DNA of 64,000 nucleotides, taken from positions 53,810,988 through 53,874,987 of the forward strand of contig ML681994.1 of NCBI GenBank assembly GCA_007922195.1, written 5' to 3'. How positions within the stretch are numbered: the stretch's first letter is position 1; each line of letters opens with the position of its first letter. Shown piece by piece: positions 23,985-36,612 of the stretch. Made by a program: the position numbers and the translations under genes. The stretch is from Podocnemis expansa (Eukaryota; Chordata; Testudines; Podocnemididae). The notes below the pieces were generated by a model. It did no database searches. It saw only the letters and a list, made by a program, of their open reading frames with translations, and was not told where the DNA came from.

Positions 23985-24180
23985 CATAATAAATAATAAT
24001 GCTTTACATTTATATAGCACACCTTCCAGCGCTTTACAAGTATTAAACGAAAATGTGCAGAGGCATAATTCATTAACAGATAAGGAATGGAAGCAGAGTT
24101 TAAGGGACTCACTCTGGGTTACGTGTCAGTTTGCAGCAAGGAGAAGGAAACCAGATGCCCTGATTCCCCGTCACATGCAG
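23985..24180 (+). repeat. LINE-tailed ancient retroposon (CR1/L3-like 3' end)
   Basis: aataataatgctttacattt, atatagcaca, ccagcgctttacaagtatta and a following 'agataagg..tggaagcagag' order match the widespread vertebrate tail 'tttatatagcacc...gcgctttacaaa...'. Strongly degraded. Confidence 0.55.
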
Positions 24181-24754
24181 TAACAATAAGGCTATCCTAT
24201 CTGACAGAAGACTGCAGTCTATTCGGTGTCTGCCATAGTGATACTGTGAAGACTGCCACTGACGTTCTTATTTATTTATTTATATATTATATATATATGC
24301 GCATTCCTATGATACACCATAGCAGTATGTGATCACCCATGTTCTCAAATATCTCTACTCTCTATGCCCCATGCTCCATTTATGTAGCGTAGGAGAGAGA
24401 AGCCTCATCAATATCTAAAAGTTAACACTAGATTAGAAATAAATTATTCTTATGTTCAAAACAGAGGAATGGTCTAAGTTTAAGAAAAGAAAGCGTTTAA
24501 CCTCAGACATTACAGAAAGGGCTTTTCACAACAAGAATCAATAATGGAAAACTCCACCAGAGAAGGTTTGAGTCATTATTCCTGCAGAGATCCAGGATCA
24601 AGATACAGAAAACAATGATGTAGTGATAATCCTACAAAATGTAGGGGAGCTGAAACTGTTTGCCTTCTGACCCATCTATAGGACCATGACCGTACAAATC
24701 TCTCTCCAGCGTGCAAGCAGAGCTCATTAGAGAATACGATAAAATAAATCTTAC

Positions 24755-25016
24755 CCTCTGAGCTTTTGCAAGTTCTTCTTTCAACCTCTCATAGCCTTTC
24801 TCTCTTACTTCCAGTACAGATGGACTCCGTAAGTGAGACAAACTATCTGTACTCAGACCAAAAATATCTTCATTCCCTTCAGAAACATCTGTTAGTGTAG
24901 CACCTTGCAAAAACTCTCTCTCTGCATTGCTGCTTTCCTTTTTGAAATTATTGTGTTTAGATGACCCACTCTGGGGTCCAAAGGTAGAACAAGGGACTGT
25001 GTCTGTAACATTGATG
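24755..25016 (-). CDS. RAB3IP: RAB3IP exon 3
   Basis: A 262-bp exon with acceptor tttctttctag (AG at 25018-25017) and donor gtaaga at 24754. Its first base completes codon 84 (AG|C, serine). It then reads [20 protein letters not shown] ... [20 protein letters not shown] ... [15 protein letters not shown] [20 protein letters not shown] and ends [18 protein letters not shown], residues 84-171, phase 0 at the donor. The last part enters the Sec2 coiled coil. The variable N-terminal part differs from mammals while the FGLSTDSL and [13 protein letters not shown] blocks are retained. Confidence 0.95.
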
Positions 25017-25220
25017 CTAGAAAGAAAATGACAAATTTAAATAAGAAAACATTAAATCTTTTAGAAATGTAAGTTTTGCTGTTCAATGTGTCACTATAAG
25101 CATAATTTAACACAGGAAGTTATTCATAATATTTTACTAAGGACATACGTAAATTGTTTAAATTTAAAAAAAGATTTGCATTTAAGTAAAATCAGATGCT
25201 AGTCATTATCAGCAACATAC
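25017..25220 (-). other. RAB3IP: RAB3IP intron 2 (204 bp)
   Basis: A short AT-rich intron with donor gtatgt at 25220 and acceptor AG at 25018-25017. No repeats. Confidence 0.9.
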
Positions 25221-25496
25221 CTGATACCTGATGATTCCCCACAATTTAGGTGTCTTGGAGATGAATAAACAGGTTGTGTGGGAAGGTCAGAAACATTTAA
25301 TGCATTGGGTTGAATAGGTGTGGAGCACACAGCGGAAGGATGTGGCCGATAGATTACGCTAGGTGAGGTAGTTGGTTCCTGAGTCCCTGGCTCATCCACT
25401 CCAAGAAGATCTGGTGTAGTAGGCGAAGCTAGGTTCACTTCATGAAAGCCTTCCAATGGGTCACTGGCCATAATAAAAGCCTCATCATATGAAACC
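25221..25496 (-). CDS. RAB3IP: RAB3IP exon 2 with start codon
   Basis: An exon of 276 bp with acceptor tttaattcag (AG at 25498-25497) and donor gtatgt at 25220. The first 25 bases are 5' UTR. ATG at 25471-25469 begins [20 protein letters not shown] and continues [20 protein letters not shown] ... [20 protein letters not shown], residues 1-83, plus two bases. This start is supported by match to the Rabin8 N-terminus and by the acceptor close upstream, which implies a spliced 5' UTR. The region is Ser/Thr/Pro-rich and probably disordered. Confidence 0.96.
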
Positions 25497-28400
25497 CTGA
25501 ATTAAATAAACAAATCATTAGAATGATTAGCAAAGAATACATTCACATATTACACTATTAATTTAAAATACTGGCAATCCATTTTTATTCAGACACAGGA
25601 CAGCACAGCTGATGAAGCAAAAGGTTTAGGAATAAGCTTTAGGTGCTTGCTTGCTACAGCAATGGAAACTGAGTGCATTGTTTTATACAACAAAGCCAGT
25701 TTGCACTAGATTACAGGTGTCTTGAAAAGCTACATGGTTCTGTGTAATGGAGTAAGAAACAGAAGTTAAAAGAGAAAAATGGAACTTTTATATAAAACTG
25801 CTCTTCTAACTTAAATCTACACTTTTGATCACAATAAAACAGAGACCTGGAAAGGAACATAAGAAAGCCCACATTCCAGCACTTGAAATTTTTCCAATCA
25901 GTGTATCTGTATATAAATCCATCAAACTAAGTTCTGTGGTTTGCTAAATTATAGGACTCCTCCTGCGACATCTCACTTGAACAGCCAAAACAGTTAGCTG
26001 AACTACTCAGACAAATGAGCCCTTGAATTTGTAGCTTTACTGTATTATAATCAAACCAAAGACATACAAAATAGAAATACTATGGAGTAAGAAAATATTA
26101 ATAAAACTGCCATGCACAAATCTCCGCATTTTCTCCACACTCACCATAATGTGCAAATTCACCATTCTGAAGTGAAAAGGTTCTAACAAAATACTTCGTT
26201 TTCAGGAAAAAAAAAAAAAAAAAAGTTAGGGGACCACATGCAGTTTATACTCAGGAAAACCCCGATTTCACAGAAATTTCCCAAGGCATCCAAAACCTTT
26301 GTAAAAGTCAGGGTTATATATTTCAGGTAATTTGGAGGCTCAGAGGGCAGGAGGGAACTACCAAGTATTTAAGAGACTACTTCCAAAAGTGGTGGCAATG
26401 CAAATAGGTCTTTCCATAGTTTATAAGTAAGTCTCTTCATGGTAGCTGCATAGCACCATAGAGAAGAATTACGGCATTTAAAAAGATGTATGTCATTTTA
26501 CAGACAAAAACGTGCCCTAACCTTACAATTTAAAAGACACAACATCATAAGTGGGAGGAAGAGCAGAAGAACAAGCTTTATAACACTCAAAAGATCATGT
26601 GATATGCTTACTATTACAACATCTGCAGCCAGCTCATGAATGTTTTAAAATACCTTTTACAACATAGGCACAGCAACCAGGGTAGAAATCGACAATTTGT
26701 TTGCAGTAATTTATCACTTTTTGATCCATTTAATAAAAAATAGAATTTAAAAGCAAGGAACATCACATGCTACAGAAAAACTATGATGAACTATTTAAAT
26801 ACATAGCCAGGTAAGTCCCCCCCCCCAAAAAATTAAGAAGTTCTTGTACCTGAACACAATGGCTTCACTGTGCTGCTTCTATTACAAGTATGCCCTTGCT
26901 ACTTTACAAAAAGCCCTGGCAGAAAATCCAAATACAATCCATACCAAAGTCCTTGCATGATAAAAGGGACCTCTTTGTATTCCTATGCTTTCTGCAGAAA
27001 TACATTATTTAGAACATTCTCCAACAGTAGTATCCACTCCACCTATAGTGTTTCTTTTGTGAGCAGAGTAAACTAAATTTACAGCTTCTGTACAACATCA
27101 CAAACATAAATATCTCAAATTTAAGTTCCCATATGAACAATTTCTTCAGCAAGAGAATCTTAGTTTTTTTCCTACCCCTGTGCTTAACTATTAAATATTC
27201 CAGTAATGTGCTTTAAGGCTAAAGCCTGTTAAATTAACAAACAAAAAGACCGTGGGGAGCAGGCTGACCAAAGTACAGAACGACTCTTCAAGGTTAAACT
27301 TCAACAGCGTTTTCCATTCCTCTCTACTGAAATTACTAGACTTTGAGCAGCTTTTTTAACATTTAAAAACTCAAGAGTATTAGGGAGTGAAAAACTGCCC
27401 TGACATCTAAACAAAGGAGCTTGCTGACCAGCTGAAAAATGCCCACTTCAATCATGCCCAAAGCCACTGCCTCCCACCCTGATAAGTCAATTGAGAACCT
27501 CCTACCCACCACTTCATAGCTCAGTTCCCTACTTCCTAAAGGAATCTAAACTTTCCACAATCACAGTCTCATTCGCTGCCTCCCCACTTCTCCCTTGCAT
27601 CCCAGTTTCTTCCATGAGCAGGACAAGCAGAGGGGCAAAGTCTTCCACATGACTGAAAGGGAAAATGATTGCCTGAATAGCCACCTTTTACCTGCCAAGC
27701 AGCGGCTGGGAGAATGCCTCCCACGTGGTAGACAAATACCAAAGATGGGAGAGTCTGTCCTAGGAGCCAAAATGGAAGCAACAATCCTGCCCGTTCCTCT
27801 GCATGTGAATCCTCTCTGTGACTCCCAGTTCGTCAAACAAGAAAAACTTTAATTTGCGGGAATTACTACCACACAAACCTGGAGATAGCTAAAAAGCTGG
27901 CAGATGCACAGCTTCTCTAACCAAATGATGAGAGCATAGAGCATATTAAGAGGTTGAAGAGTGAGTATCAGAAGACCATGGACAAAAGCAGCATTTCAGG
28001 CAACTCACCAACACCACGTCCATTTATGATGTCTTTAACTTATTTCCTAGGCTTTGTGCCAAACACGGAGCCAGCCGTGCTTCATGATGACCTGGTCAGC
28101 AGGGATGCTGCCCTTCTGGCCCCTGAATCCAGCATGGGGACTCGTTGGAGCCAGCAGTAGGCTACCAGTCAGGAGTGACTAAACATAGTGACTCAATGAA
28201 ACCAGTCCCAGAGCACGCCATGGACCAGAATTGACAGCAAATTCTCGGTCCCTACTTAGAAGAGCTCTTTGACACCCTCCCCTGAGAAACAGCCCAAGCT
28301 AAGCCAGCAGCAAATCAGATGCAGATGCCCCAGAACCCAGTAAACATATGACATGAATTAAAAGTTCATTGTTACAGCAATGGGAAGGAGTTTTGCTCTA

Positions 28401-29212
28401 AAAACCCAAGCAAAAATGTTAAACCCTGACAACCAGTGCTCGGCCACTAGTGGCAGAGTGCATCATATCGCCTAAAAGTCCTCCCTCCCCCGCCCCTTCC
28501 AGCACCATGTGGAGTTCAAAAACGTGACTTGGAATTTCAAACATTCATGGTCACCTATAACAGTTACTTTAACTACTGAGTCGCATATGTTTGCTGGGGC
28601 ATTCTTGCTTTGCTTTCTTTTTCCAGAAATTTGCCACTCTGCAAGCATTCCTCTTGAGTTTATGCAGCCGCTTGTAATAAGTGAACTCAGCACCTGTGCT
28701 AGGGAAGCATGATCCTATTTCCAAATCTAGTTCATCTCAGTTAGCTAATCCACACACTCTGCAGGTCACAAAAGCATCTCTCCAACACGCAAATGTCATG
28801 TCAGTGTTTTCTCAGAACTGTGGTGGGTGTGGGATGGAGCAAATCTGCAGATTTCAGTGTGCTTGTGTGCAGCAATAACAGCTCACACGTGGTTTTTCCT
28901 AACAGAGCAGCATCATTAATTCCCTTGTGGGCTCCAAGCCAGTCCTAGCTGCTGATTAGGTGCACACTCTTCCTAAAGCATGAACTCCAGACAGTAACAC
29001 TGTAGGAAGGGTGTACTTTTCACAGCCCCCCTACAGCTAACTAGTCCACTCCACTAACATATGTGCTGTTTGGTCACTATCTATTGGAATACTTCAGCTC
29101 TGTACACTACAGGCTTACTTCCAGCAGCTTCGAACAACATCTCCCTCTGCTAACAGGGCACCATAAAAACAGTTCCAAAGTATGAGGCCTGAAATGAGAG
29201 AAAAAGCCTTTT

Positions 29213-29558
29213 AAAAACAAGAGTCTTGTGGCACCTTAAAGACTAAAATTTCTTTGGGAATAAGCTTTCTTGGGCTCCAATCCACTGTGTCAGATGCATA
29301 AAGTGGAAACTACAGTTGAGAGGTATAAATACATGACAGGACAAAGGAAAAGCATTACAATGGGGAGGGCAGGTGCTAGCAAAGTCAATTCAGCAGGTCA
29401 ATTTCAGTTACCTCTCAACTGTAGCTTCCACTTCATGCATCTGATGAAGTGGGTTGGAGCCCAGGAAAGCTTACTCTTGAAGAAATGTGTTAGTCTTCAA
29501 GGTGCCACAGGACTCTCATTGTTTTTGCTGTACAAAGACTAAAACGGCTACCCCACTG
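29213..29558 (-). repeat. Palindromic MITE-like element, 346 bp, perfect 12-bp target duplication
   Basis: Two arms with inner blocks cagatgcataaagtggaaac and its inverse surround a centre of about 90 bp. The head lies at the right end (ggctaccccactg), so the element is in reverse orientation. Flanks aaaaagcctttt at 29201-29212 and 29559-29570 are identical. The arm sequence (gtggcaccttaaagact, aagctttcttgggctccaat) is a different subfamily from the 44-kb copy. Confidence 0.9.
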
Positions 29559-29949
29559 AAAAAGCCTTTTGCAGCAAGCATATCATACACACTCAGCCCA
29601 GCCTCCATATGGCAGTTAGTTATGAAGTGTTTAAGAAACAGAATGAAGGTTATTTTAAAATTGCCAATGTCTCTGTGCTTGTGTAACTGCAATTAACACG
29701 GCTATGTCAAGGAAGAGGCATGAGCATCCCTTTCACGAAATATGTTTGCTTACTTTAGAACCATCACATCCTATGTCCTAGAGATTCTACAATAATTAAT
29801 TCTGTACTGCTTCATTGAGCTACTTTTGACAGTCTGTCCTATTTCAGGACCCTCAACCAATACTGCCAGCTGTTCTCGAGTAACTTGTACCCTGGCCCAA
29901 TGTATCTTCACAGACTGGACCAACAGGAAGCGGTTTCTGTGATGAAATT

Positions 29950-30150
29950 ATGGCCAATGCTCTTGAGAGCACAGACCATCAAGCCAGGTACCAGAAGCAG
30001 ACACACAAAAGACTGAAACAACAGCTTGCTGACAGGCAAGTGGAGAGGCTGAGGTGCATCAGCCAGATGGGAGACAGCGTTTCAGCGAGGGAGCTGGCAC
30101 TTGCAACACAGTTCCTGGAACAATATCCGTGGCTAAGGAGGATGACTTAG
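29950..30150 (+). pseudogene. Short open frame, possible second protein of the Harbinger element
   Basis: A 66-codon frame with an alkaline, glutamine- and arginine-rich helix (KRLKQQLADRQVERLRCISQ) that looks like coiled coil, followed within 450 bp by AATAAA signals (30577, 30665). It converges on the fossil transposase at 30801-31956. PIF/Harbinger elements usually carry a second, Myb/SANT-like protein, and such proteins often end in a Q/R-rich helix, so this may be its C-terminal remnant. No Myb motif is visible. Function not established. Confidence 0.3.
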
Positions 30151-30800
30151 CTCAGACAAAACTGCTTCAGTGAAGTTTCTGTTAATAATGGCTGGAAGAG
30201 CACCAGCTCCTGTTGCCTCCCACATGGCACAGCGTGGTCACCCTGCAACAATCCCTCAATGCAGCAATAGCTTGAACTCCTCCATGTCCAGGCGGCCCAT
30301 GCATTCAGGATTCATGAGCAGATGGGCAAAGCAGCTTTCTCCCTTCTAGAGAAAAGCCTCCAGAGGAAGCCCCACTCCTCTCCCTACCCCTAAGGGATGG
30401 AAAAATGAGTAAGGAACAGAAAGGAGAATGTGGAATCAGGAAACATATAGTGGTAAGGGGACTGTGTCTAGTATTCACTATTCGCTGCCCTTTTGTTTTT
30501 GTAATGGTGGTTTTGTAATGGCAGCTGACCTGTCCAATGCTGTGTGAATGATTTACTGTTTTAAGACATGTTTACAAATAAAATGTTATACTGTCAAGAG
30601 AAAGTACATTGCCATTACTGCATCACAAAAATTTTATGTAGCTAGATTCAGCAATTCACATTTCAATAAATTCAATCTGCACAGATACTGCTTCCCTCCC
30701 CAAACAAATTCATTGTTCATCATGTCATTCAGACTTGTACAGCATTGCAATCAAGCTCAACATTTTTCTAATCACCACCCCCCAAAACATACAAGCTGGT

Positions 30801-31956
30801 TTTCCCCTACAAGCAAATGCATACGAGTAACATTCTTCCTCTTCCATTGGGCCATGCAGGTCCATATTGTGAGAACATGGCATCCCTCACTTCTGCCGCA
30901 TGGATATAAACAGATCGCTCAGCAGTAGCTGCTCTTTGTGGTAGAGGATATCGATCCAGCATTCCCTCACTGCCGTATTCATTCAGGGGGAAATCACTCA
31001 CTTCTGGCTTCAAAAAGTTGTGAAGAGCACAGTAAGCCACAGTAATACAGACAACATTGATGACACTGGCATTCAAATAGGTTTCAGTGTGACTTCAATC
31101 TGCCAAAAGCACAGCACACGCAACCACCATACTATACTTTCTCTCTCTCTCTCTCTCTCTTTTTTTTTTTTGGGCCAGGGCCTCTGAAATCAGGGTATGG
31201 TTTCATAAGACAAGGCAAAAGGTGGTACACAGGATCCCCCAGAATACCGGTGGGAACAGTAACACAATTTATGTCAATTTCACTTGCTGGAAATAGCATC
31301 GCAGCCTATTCACGGATGTCAATTCCCAAGAGGTTAAGAACTTTGCCACCGTGAACTTTTTCTGTACAGCCCAAACTGACATTCATAAATCTACCTCTGT
31401 GGTCCACCAGTGCCTGCATAAAAATGGAGTAGTTCCCTTTGCAGTTTATGTACTCTTTGAGAAGGGCTAACTATGGGCACCCGAGTCCCATCAATAGCCC
31501 ATGCACAGTTAGGAAACCCCACTCTCTCAAAGCCAACAATTACCTCAGGAATATCCTCTATGCCAGCCACCTTGGGGCAAACTACGTGCCTCATTGCTTT
31601 GGCTACCTCTGCCACCAGCCAAAGTCGACTTTCCAACTCCAAAGCAGCCAGCTTCCAGACAATTACAGCAACAACTCTCAACTAGCTAGGCTTACCTCAG
31701 GTATGTTTATGCTGGTGGGTGCAACAACCTGCTCACAAAGCTCCAGAAATGAGAATTTCTTCATGTGAAAGTTCTGGACCCACTGCTTGTCATCCCACAG
31801 CTCTATGACAATTTGGTACCACCAGTCTGTACTTGTGGCCCTGCACCACAAATGCCAAGCTACATATGGGGCATCATCAGGTACCTTTGCTGGGACAAAC
31901 ACTACCACTGAAATAGCCACCTGCACCTCCTGAATGCTCTGCCAGTTTCCTGACAC
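30801..31956 (-). pseudogene. Fossil PIF/Harbinger (HARBI1-like) transposase
   Basis: Three frames on the minus strand, read in order, resemble a Harbinger transposase. The N-terminal part has WVQNFHMKKFSFLELCEQVV. The middle part has IPEVIVGFERVGFPNCAWAI then DGTRVPI, the first catalytic Asp block. Next come ALVDHRGRFMNVSLGCTEKV and ILGDPVYHLLPCLMKPYPDF, then VINVVCITVAYCALHNFLKP. Frameshifts and an in-frame stop (after GIDIRE) break it, the expected second-Asp segment is altered (VHGGKV) and the segment before ALHNFLKP that should hold the catalytic Glu is missing. A (CT)n run interrupts it at 31141-31160. It is not functional. Confidence 0.85.
31141..31171 (+). repeat. (CT)n/T-run microsatellite
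   Basis: Ten CT units followed by eleven T, inside the fossil Harbinger transposase. Confidence 0.95.
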
Positions 31957-32019
31957 AGGAGTGAAAGCAGAAGCAAAAGAAGTCCATCAAAAGGTGACTC
32001 CTCCACATTGCTGGCTCTG

Positions 32020-32366
32020 AGAGCTGGGAGTGCACAAACCAAATGACTGTTCAGCTGACTGTACTGGAGGGCTGTTCAAGCTTTCTGTAACATGCAGAGC
32101 GGAAACTCAAGTTTTCCTACACCACATCATGGTCCTAGGGCTAGTCACTACATCCCAGGGGGCACTAAGGATTCTGGGGTATGGTTATTTCAACTCAGGT
32201 CTGTGCATACAGTCTGGACTCCAGAGGTCAAGGTTCAAGCACGGATTAGAGAAGTCTTAATGTAAGGTTAAGAAACAGGGTAGACACTCAAGCCTAGGGG
32301 GTCTCTAATCTGGGTCAGCTGACTCAAGTCCCACTAAGGCCGGGCTTCCATTACAGTGTAGACATA
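32020..32366. repeat. Interspersed repeat with 'cagtgtagacataccc' terminus
   Basis: Ends cattacagtgtagacatacc. The interior block actcaagttttcctacacca, catcatggtcctagggctag is shared (about 75%) with gtcaagttttcctatactgc and onward near 41997. The two loci are therefore copies of one non-autonomous element. The left boundary is not defined. Confidence 0.65.
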
Positions 32367-32374
32367 CCCTAAGA

Positions 32375-32551
32375 TAGCAGTTCTCAACCACTGTGTCAGG
32401 ACACGTTACTGTGTCACCACACAGCAGTAAGTGGGTCACAGAGAGCCAGGCAAATAGCTGGATTCGGCCTGGGTGAGTGCAATGGTGCACCCTGTAGGGT
32501 CGCGATATGCTGCCAAGCGTGTCGTGAACCGCAAAAGGTTGAGAACCACTT
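32375..32551. mobile_element. hAT-type MITE, 177 bp
   Basis: The ends tagcagttctcaacc and ggttgagaaccactt are degraded Charlie/MER5-like repeats. Flanks ccctaaga (32367-32374) and ccctagga (32552-32559) are 7 of 8 identical. Same length as the element at 8096-8272. Confidence 0.85.
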
Positions 32552-33243
32552 CCCTAGGAGGTTGCATAGTTCACTCTTGGAACAGACTGAAATAAAGATA
32601 CAATCTCCTCCATTCAGTCACATTGTCTCAGATTTACCAATAGTTTACCTCATACTCTCATCTAATAAGCAGATAGGAGAGAGAGAGAGATGATCAGACT
32701 TCTGTGCCTGCCTATTAATCCTTTTCTTTTTCCCCAATCCTATCCCCACACAAATTTAGAGATCTGGAATATGCACAGCTCCTGGAACGACTTCTCTCAC
32801 TTTGTACTATTACACTCCTATTTTAATGTTTGGTATCACAAAGACAAGGGAGGTCAGTTTAATAAATTGCTGAATGTTTTCTAACAGCTTATCCCAAAGT
32901 TGTGAATAATCTCAATGGCAAGAATGGTCAAAACAAGCCAAAACATTTAACTTCTTTATATTTTATATAAACAAAATGTGAATCAGAAGCAGCTCAACTG
33001 CTAGCCTGAGTCAAAGCTGTGTCTCTAAAACACTGATGGCTCCACACAAAGCAATAACTAATCATGCTATATCGGCAGCTGGGAGGGTATGGTCCTTTTA
33101 TTTTGAAATACATAGTACTGACTTTAGCGCCTTGCCCTGATCCCTCAGAATTTTGTCATCACAAGCCCTATCAGCCAGTCAGAAGTCCGACTAACAGCTT
33201 GCATATAGATCCTACAGCCACAACTCTCACTCTTCTTTGCATG

Positions 33244-33369
33244 TTCCAAAGGGGCAGCCATGTTAGTCTAGTTTAGCAAAAGAAGCAACTGACGAACTGG
33301 GATTTTCTCCCATCAAAGCTCATGCGATAAATAAATCTGTTAGTCTTTAAGCCACAGGACTCCTTGCTT
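33244..33369 (+). repeat. Palindromic MITE-like element, short copy
   Basis: Head ttccaaaggggcagccatgt, then mainly the inverted arm (gggattttctcccatcaaag ... ctgttagtctttaagccaca) ending gactccttg. Flanks cttctttgcatg (33232-33243) and cttcactccatg (33370-33381) agree at 9 of 12. Confidence 0.8.
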
Positions 33370-33776
33370 CTTCACTCCATGTATCTCAGAAATCCCAGCT
33401 TCCAGCTGCAGCACACAAGAGCACACACAGACCAGCAAAACTGTAGGGTGTGCTGTTACCTATTTCACTGAGAAAAATATAGTAGAGAAAAAAAAATTAC
33501 CATTTCCATATGCTATTTCTGAGGGAAAGTCAATTCTACTTAACATTTTCAAAAACAAAGCAAAGCATATGTTTAGAAGTACTGTACAATTACTGCCACA
33601 CTGCTGGTCTTTCACATAAGTAATAAAAGTCTCAGACAGCTAATTTGTTAGAACTTGACTCTGCCAGAGGGTTTTTTATTCTTTCAAAACCAGTTTTCGA
33701 CATGACTAAAATGAGCCCTACATTAGACAGGTGTGCTCCTTTCAGTAGGCTAAACAAGTAAGGCTTGAAACACTAT

Positions 33777-34090
33777 TTCAGGGGTAAGCAACCGCTGACA
33801 CATGTGCCCATTCAAAGAAGCATGCGGCACCCTCAGCAGCATCACAAACTGCCCCTCCTGCCACCAAAAGCTCCTATGGGTAGCTTCTTTCAAGTGTGGC
33901 ATGCCACTGCCAAAAAGAGCCCCTCTGGGTAGCTTCTTTCTATGGCATGCCTGGAGACCCCTGAGAGGAGCCGCTTCCTTCCAAGGCATCTGTGGGAAGT
34001 GCTCCCCCCTCCACCCAGCTGTGGCTACCACTAAATTTTCAGGCAGTCGTCACATATTTTTCCAGCAGAGGGGGCTGCCAGTACCAGCTG
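33777..34090 (+). mobile_element. Degraded hAT-like element (left end only)
   Basis: Starts ttcaggggtaagcaaccgct, close to the hAT end cagaggtcggcaacc seen at 45540. The interior is GC-rich with a repeated gggtagcttctttc(a/t) phrase (33889 and 33926). The right end and a target duplication are not found. Confidence 0.45.
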
Positions 34091-34347
34091 AGGGTTGGGG
34101 AGGATGGATTCAACAAAGGTTGCCTGCACTAATTTATACGTTCAGTAATTTAATATGCTTTTTACCGCTATCACAAAAAAAAAAGAATGGAGAATGACTG
34201 TCTTCAGTACTCTACTGGGGTAATCAAGAATATGATCTTCCACACTGCACAGAAAAAGACAAAAAGGTGATCTAACTAAGTACAAGTATTGTACAATTAA
34301 GGTCTTCAAGATTTCGTGATCTCTGATTATTCATAACATATATCTTA

Positions 34348-34589
34348 GGCCTTGTCTACACAAGTTGCATGAATGTAATTAATACAGGTTTCTTAAGTAG
34401 TTGAAAAAACCTATGCAGATTTTAGTTAAACTTGTGCAAACCTCCATGTGGACATTCTCATTTCAGTTTAAACCAGGCTTCTCTTTTTTTAAAATTGAAG
34501 TAATACTGTCTACACAAGGTCTTACAACATTTCAAGTCTGTTTAAGTGGACATAAGTTAAACTGATGCGGTTCTTGTGAAGACAAGACT
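34348..34589. mobile_element. MITE of TTA-duplication (PIF/Harbinger-like) type
   Basis: The left end ggccttgtctacacaag and right end cttgtgaagacaagact are inverted repeats. Flanks are TTA (34345-34347) and TCA (34590-34592). The length and the trinucleotide duplication suit PIF/Harbinger, but with one flank base changed the assignment is tentative. Confidence 0.6.
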
Positions 34590-36419
34590 TCAGTTTGTTT
34601 TTTAAAGATTCAAGGTGTCACTATGAAGTAAATACCACCTTCACAATCTTATTCTTTAACTGCACGTTAAATGCTTGGGTTTTAAGTTTCAACTTAGCTC
34701 TGAATTTACTGGTTTTCTAATTAAACCTTTTTTAATGCCTGCAACAGAACTGATACTTGTTCTCTGTACAAATCTAGTTTAAGATTTTTCATGGAAATTT
34801 CTTTAGCATTTTTAAAATAGTTAAGCGTTATTCACTTGTAGAAGTCCCCACACAGTCTGAGTCACTACTTCCTTACCTCCCTATAATCCGCTCCATTCTG
34901 CTCCAAAGTATAGCTCCCTGCTCCCTTTACATTAGTCCCTCTACATACCATTTGTTAGCTGCTGCCACGCCATAATGTAACAATGAGATAGTGTTATATT
35001 TTCCTGCAATTAAAAAAATCTGCAGCTATATTTTAAATCTGTATTTAAATACGATATGACAATAGATTAGGAAAAAGTCAGATTTTTTTCAAAATCACTT
35101 TCTGAGACATTTCATCTCCTAACTGTTTGCAATATAGAAGCCTCCTGGTTACTACATACTATGGAGACAAAGCAGTTCAATAAAATTTTGAAAAAGTCAC
35201 CTTTATACTCAGTCTCTTACAATATCTTCTCTAAAATTAGTAGAAAAATATTTCCCAGAAATGATTTTGGGAATGGAAGATGTGAGGAAAGGGAAGCGGG
35301 AGCGGGACATGCATTCCAACTTTAAAATACTCTATGTTTACTTTGAGAATGACTGTGTATAGCCAATTAAATGCCACTTGGAAGCTTTAAAAAAAATTAC
35401 ACTATTCTGAAGACTAGTGACAAAATGCACTTTCAATTTGGGGACGGTAATAATATTTCTTCCAACAGTTACCTGTATCACACAGTGCACACTTAATCAT
35501 TTTCAATCTGTGTGTTTTTTCATATAGTACATCCAAAACAATATGCAATATTAGGTGTTTAAAGAAACATCCTGGATTTTTTTTTTTACACTATTTAAAA
35601 TAAGATTTTGGTTAATATAAAAGATTTCAGAAAGCTTATTAATGGAATTCTTGTACTACGAATAAAAAAGACAACTTGAAAAAATTCTATTTGAATCTGC
35701 AAAAGTTGCATCCTCCATAGTAACAAACAACATTCTAGGACACTGCTAAACACCTATATGCTTACAAAGCTTTTCTGAAACCTAAAAAATATGATGTCAC
35801 AAATTAAAGTGGAGTGGTTGTTGTAATTTTTTTTGTTAGAATGGAAGCCAGTATTATGTTCAATATAATCAACTGAAATTTATAATAAATGCATTTTTTT
35901 TTGTTTTTAGTTGACATATAACCACCCATGATTTAAAAAGTCTTCTCTAAACTGACTCCATTTTTAGTACAAACGCTCTTGACAGACATCCAAATACATT
36001 TCTCTTAATTTCATTCTGCTTTCTAGATTTTAGTTGTAATGCCACTGTTACTGAAATCAGCTGAACTTTTTCCACAGACTTCCACAGAAGCGGCCCCTTC
36101 ATCTTGTCTTAACAGCGGAAGTGTTGTAACCAACAACAAAACCAAAGGGCACTACTGAAATGTTTTGATTTGCAGACACACATTTTAATTAAAGACTTCC
36201 TCTATCCTTGCTCCTTTTTCTTGTTTTTATGGAAAAGGATAACATATGAACTACAGCAGAATGACCAGACTTATTCAGTAAGGGTTTCATTGTGATGGAG
36301 TTACTTTTAAATGTCAAATTTTGAATGTTATTGTAGCACTCCCCCATTTGAAATAAAAATCCGAAAATATAAAAGTTAAAAAAGAAAAGCTGCTTCTTTG
36401 ACCAATGTGATCAACATTA

Positions 36420-36612
36420 GTATAGGGCTATCTATTTTTTGTCAAGGTCCAGATGTCTTGGTCAAAGTATAATCAAGGTCCAGACTCCAGAGAAAATAAT
36501 AAAAATATAACAATAATGATAATACATAAATAAAAAGATTTCAGGGTTTGTTCAAGAGCATCTGGGGGTCCAGATTTGGCCTACAGTCCACTTATTGACT
36601 ACTTCTGCAGTA
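36420..36612. repeat. Probable hAT-derived fragment
   Basis: gggctatctattttttgtca, ggtccaga at the left and ggtccagatttggcctacag, cttattgactacttctgc at the right form a weak inverted repeat around an A-rich centre. No target duplication seen. Confidence 0.4.

Larger units (their letters stand above)
18344..24754 (-). other. RAB3IP: RAB3IP intron 3 (6.4 kb)
   Basis: Donor gtaaga at 24754, acceptor AG at 18345-18344. It contains a possible L2-like LINE tract (19840-20040), a palindromic-element arm (21148-21262), a GC-richer tract (22600-22860) and a LINE-tailed repeat (23985-24180). An AT microsatellite lies at about 24270-24300. The remaining parts (18344-19830, 20040-21140, 21270-22590, 22870-23980) show nothing I can identify. 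Confidence 0.78.
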
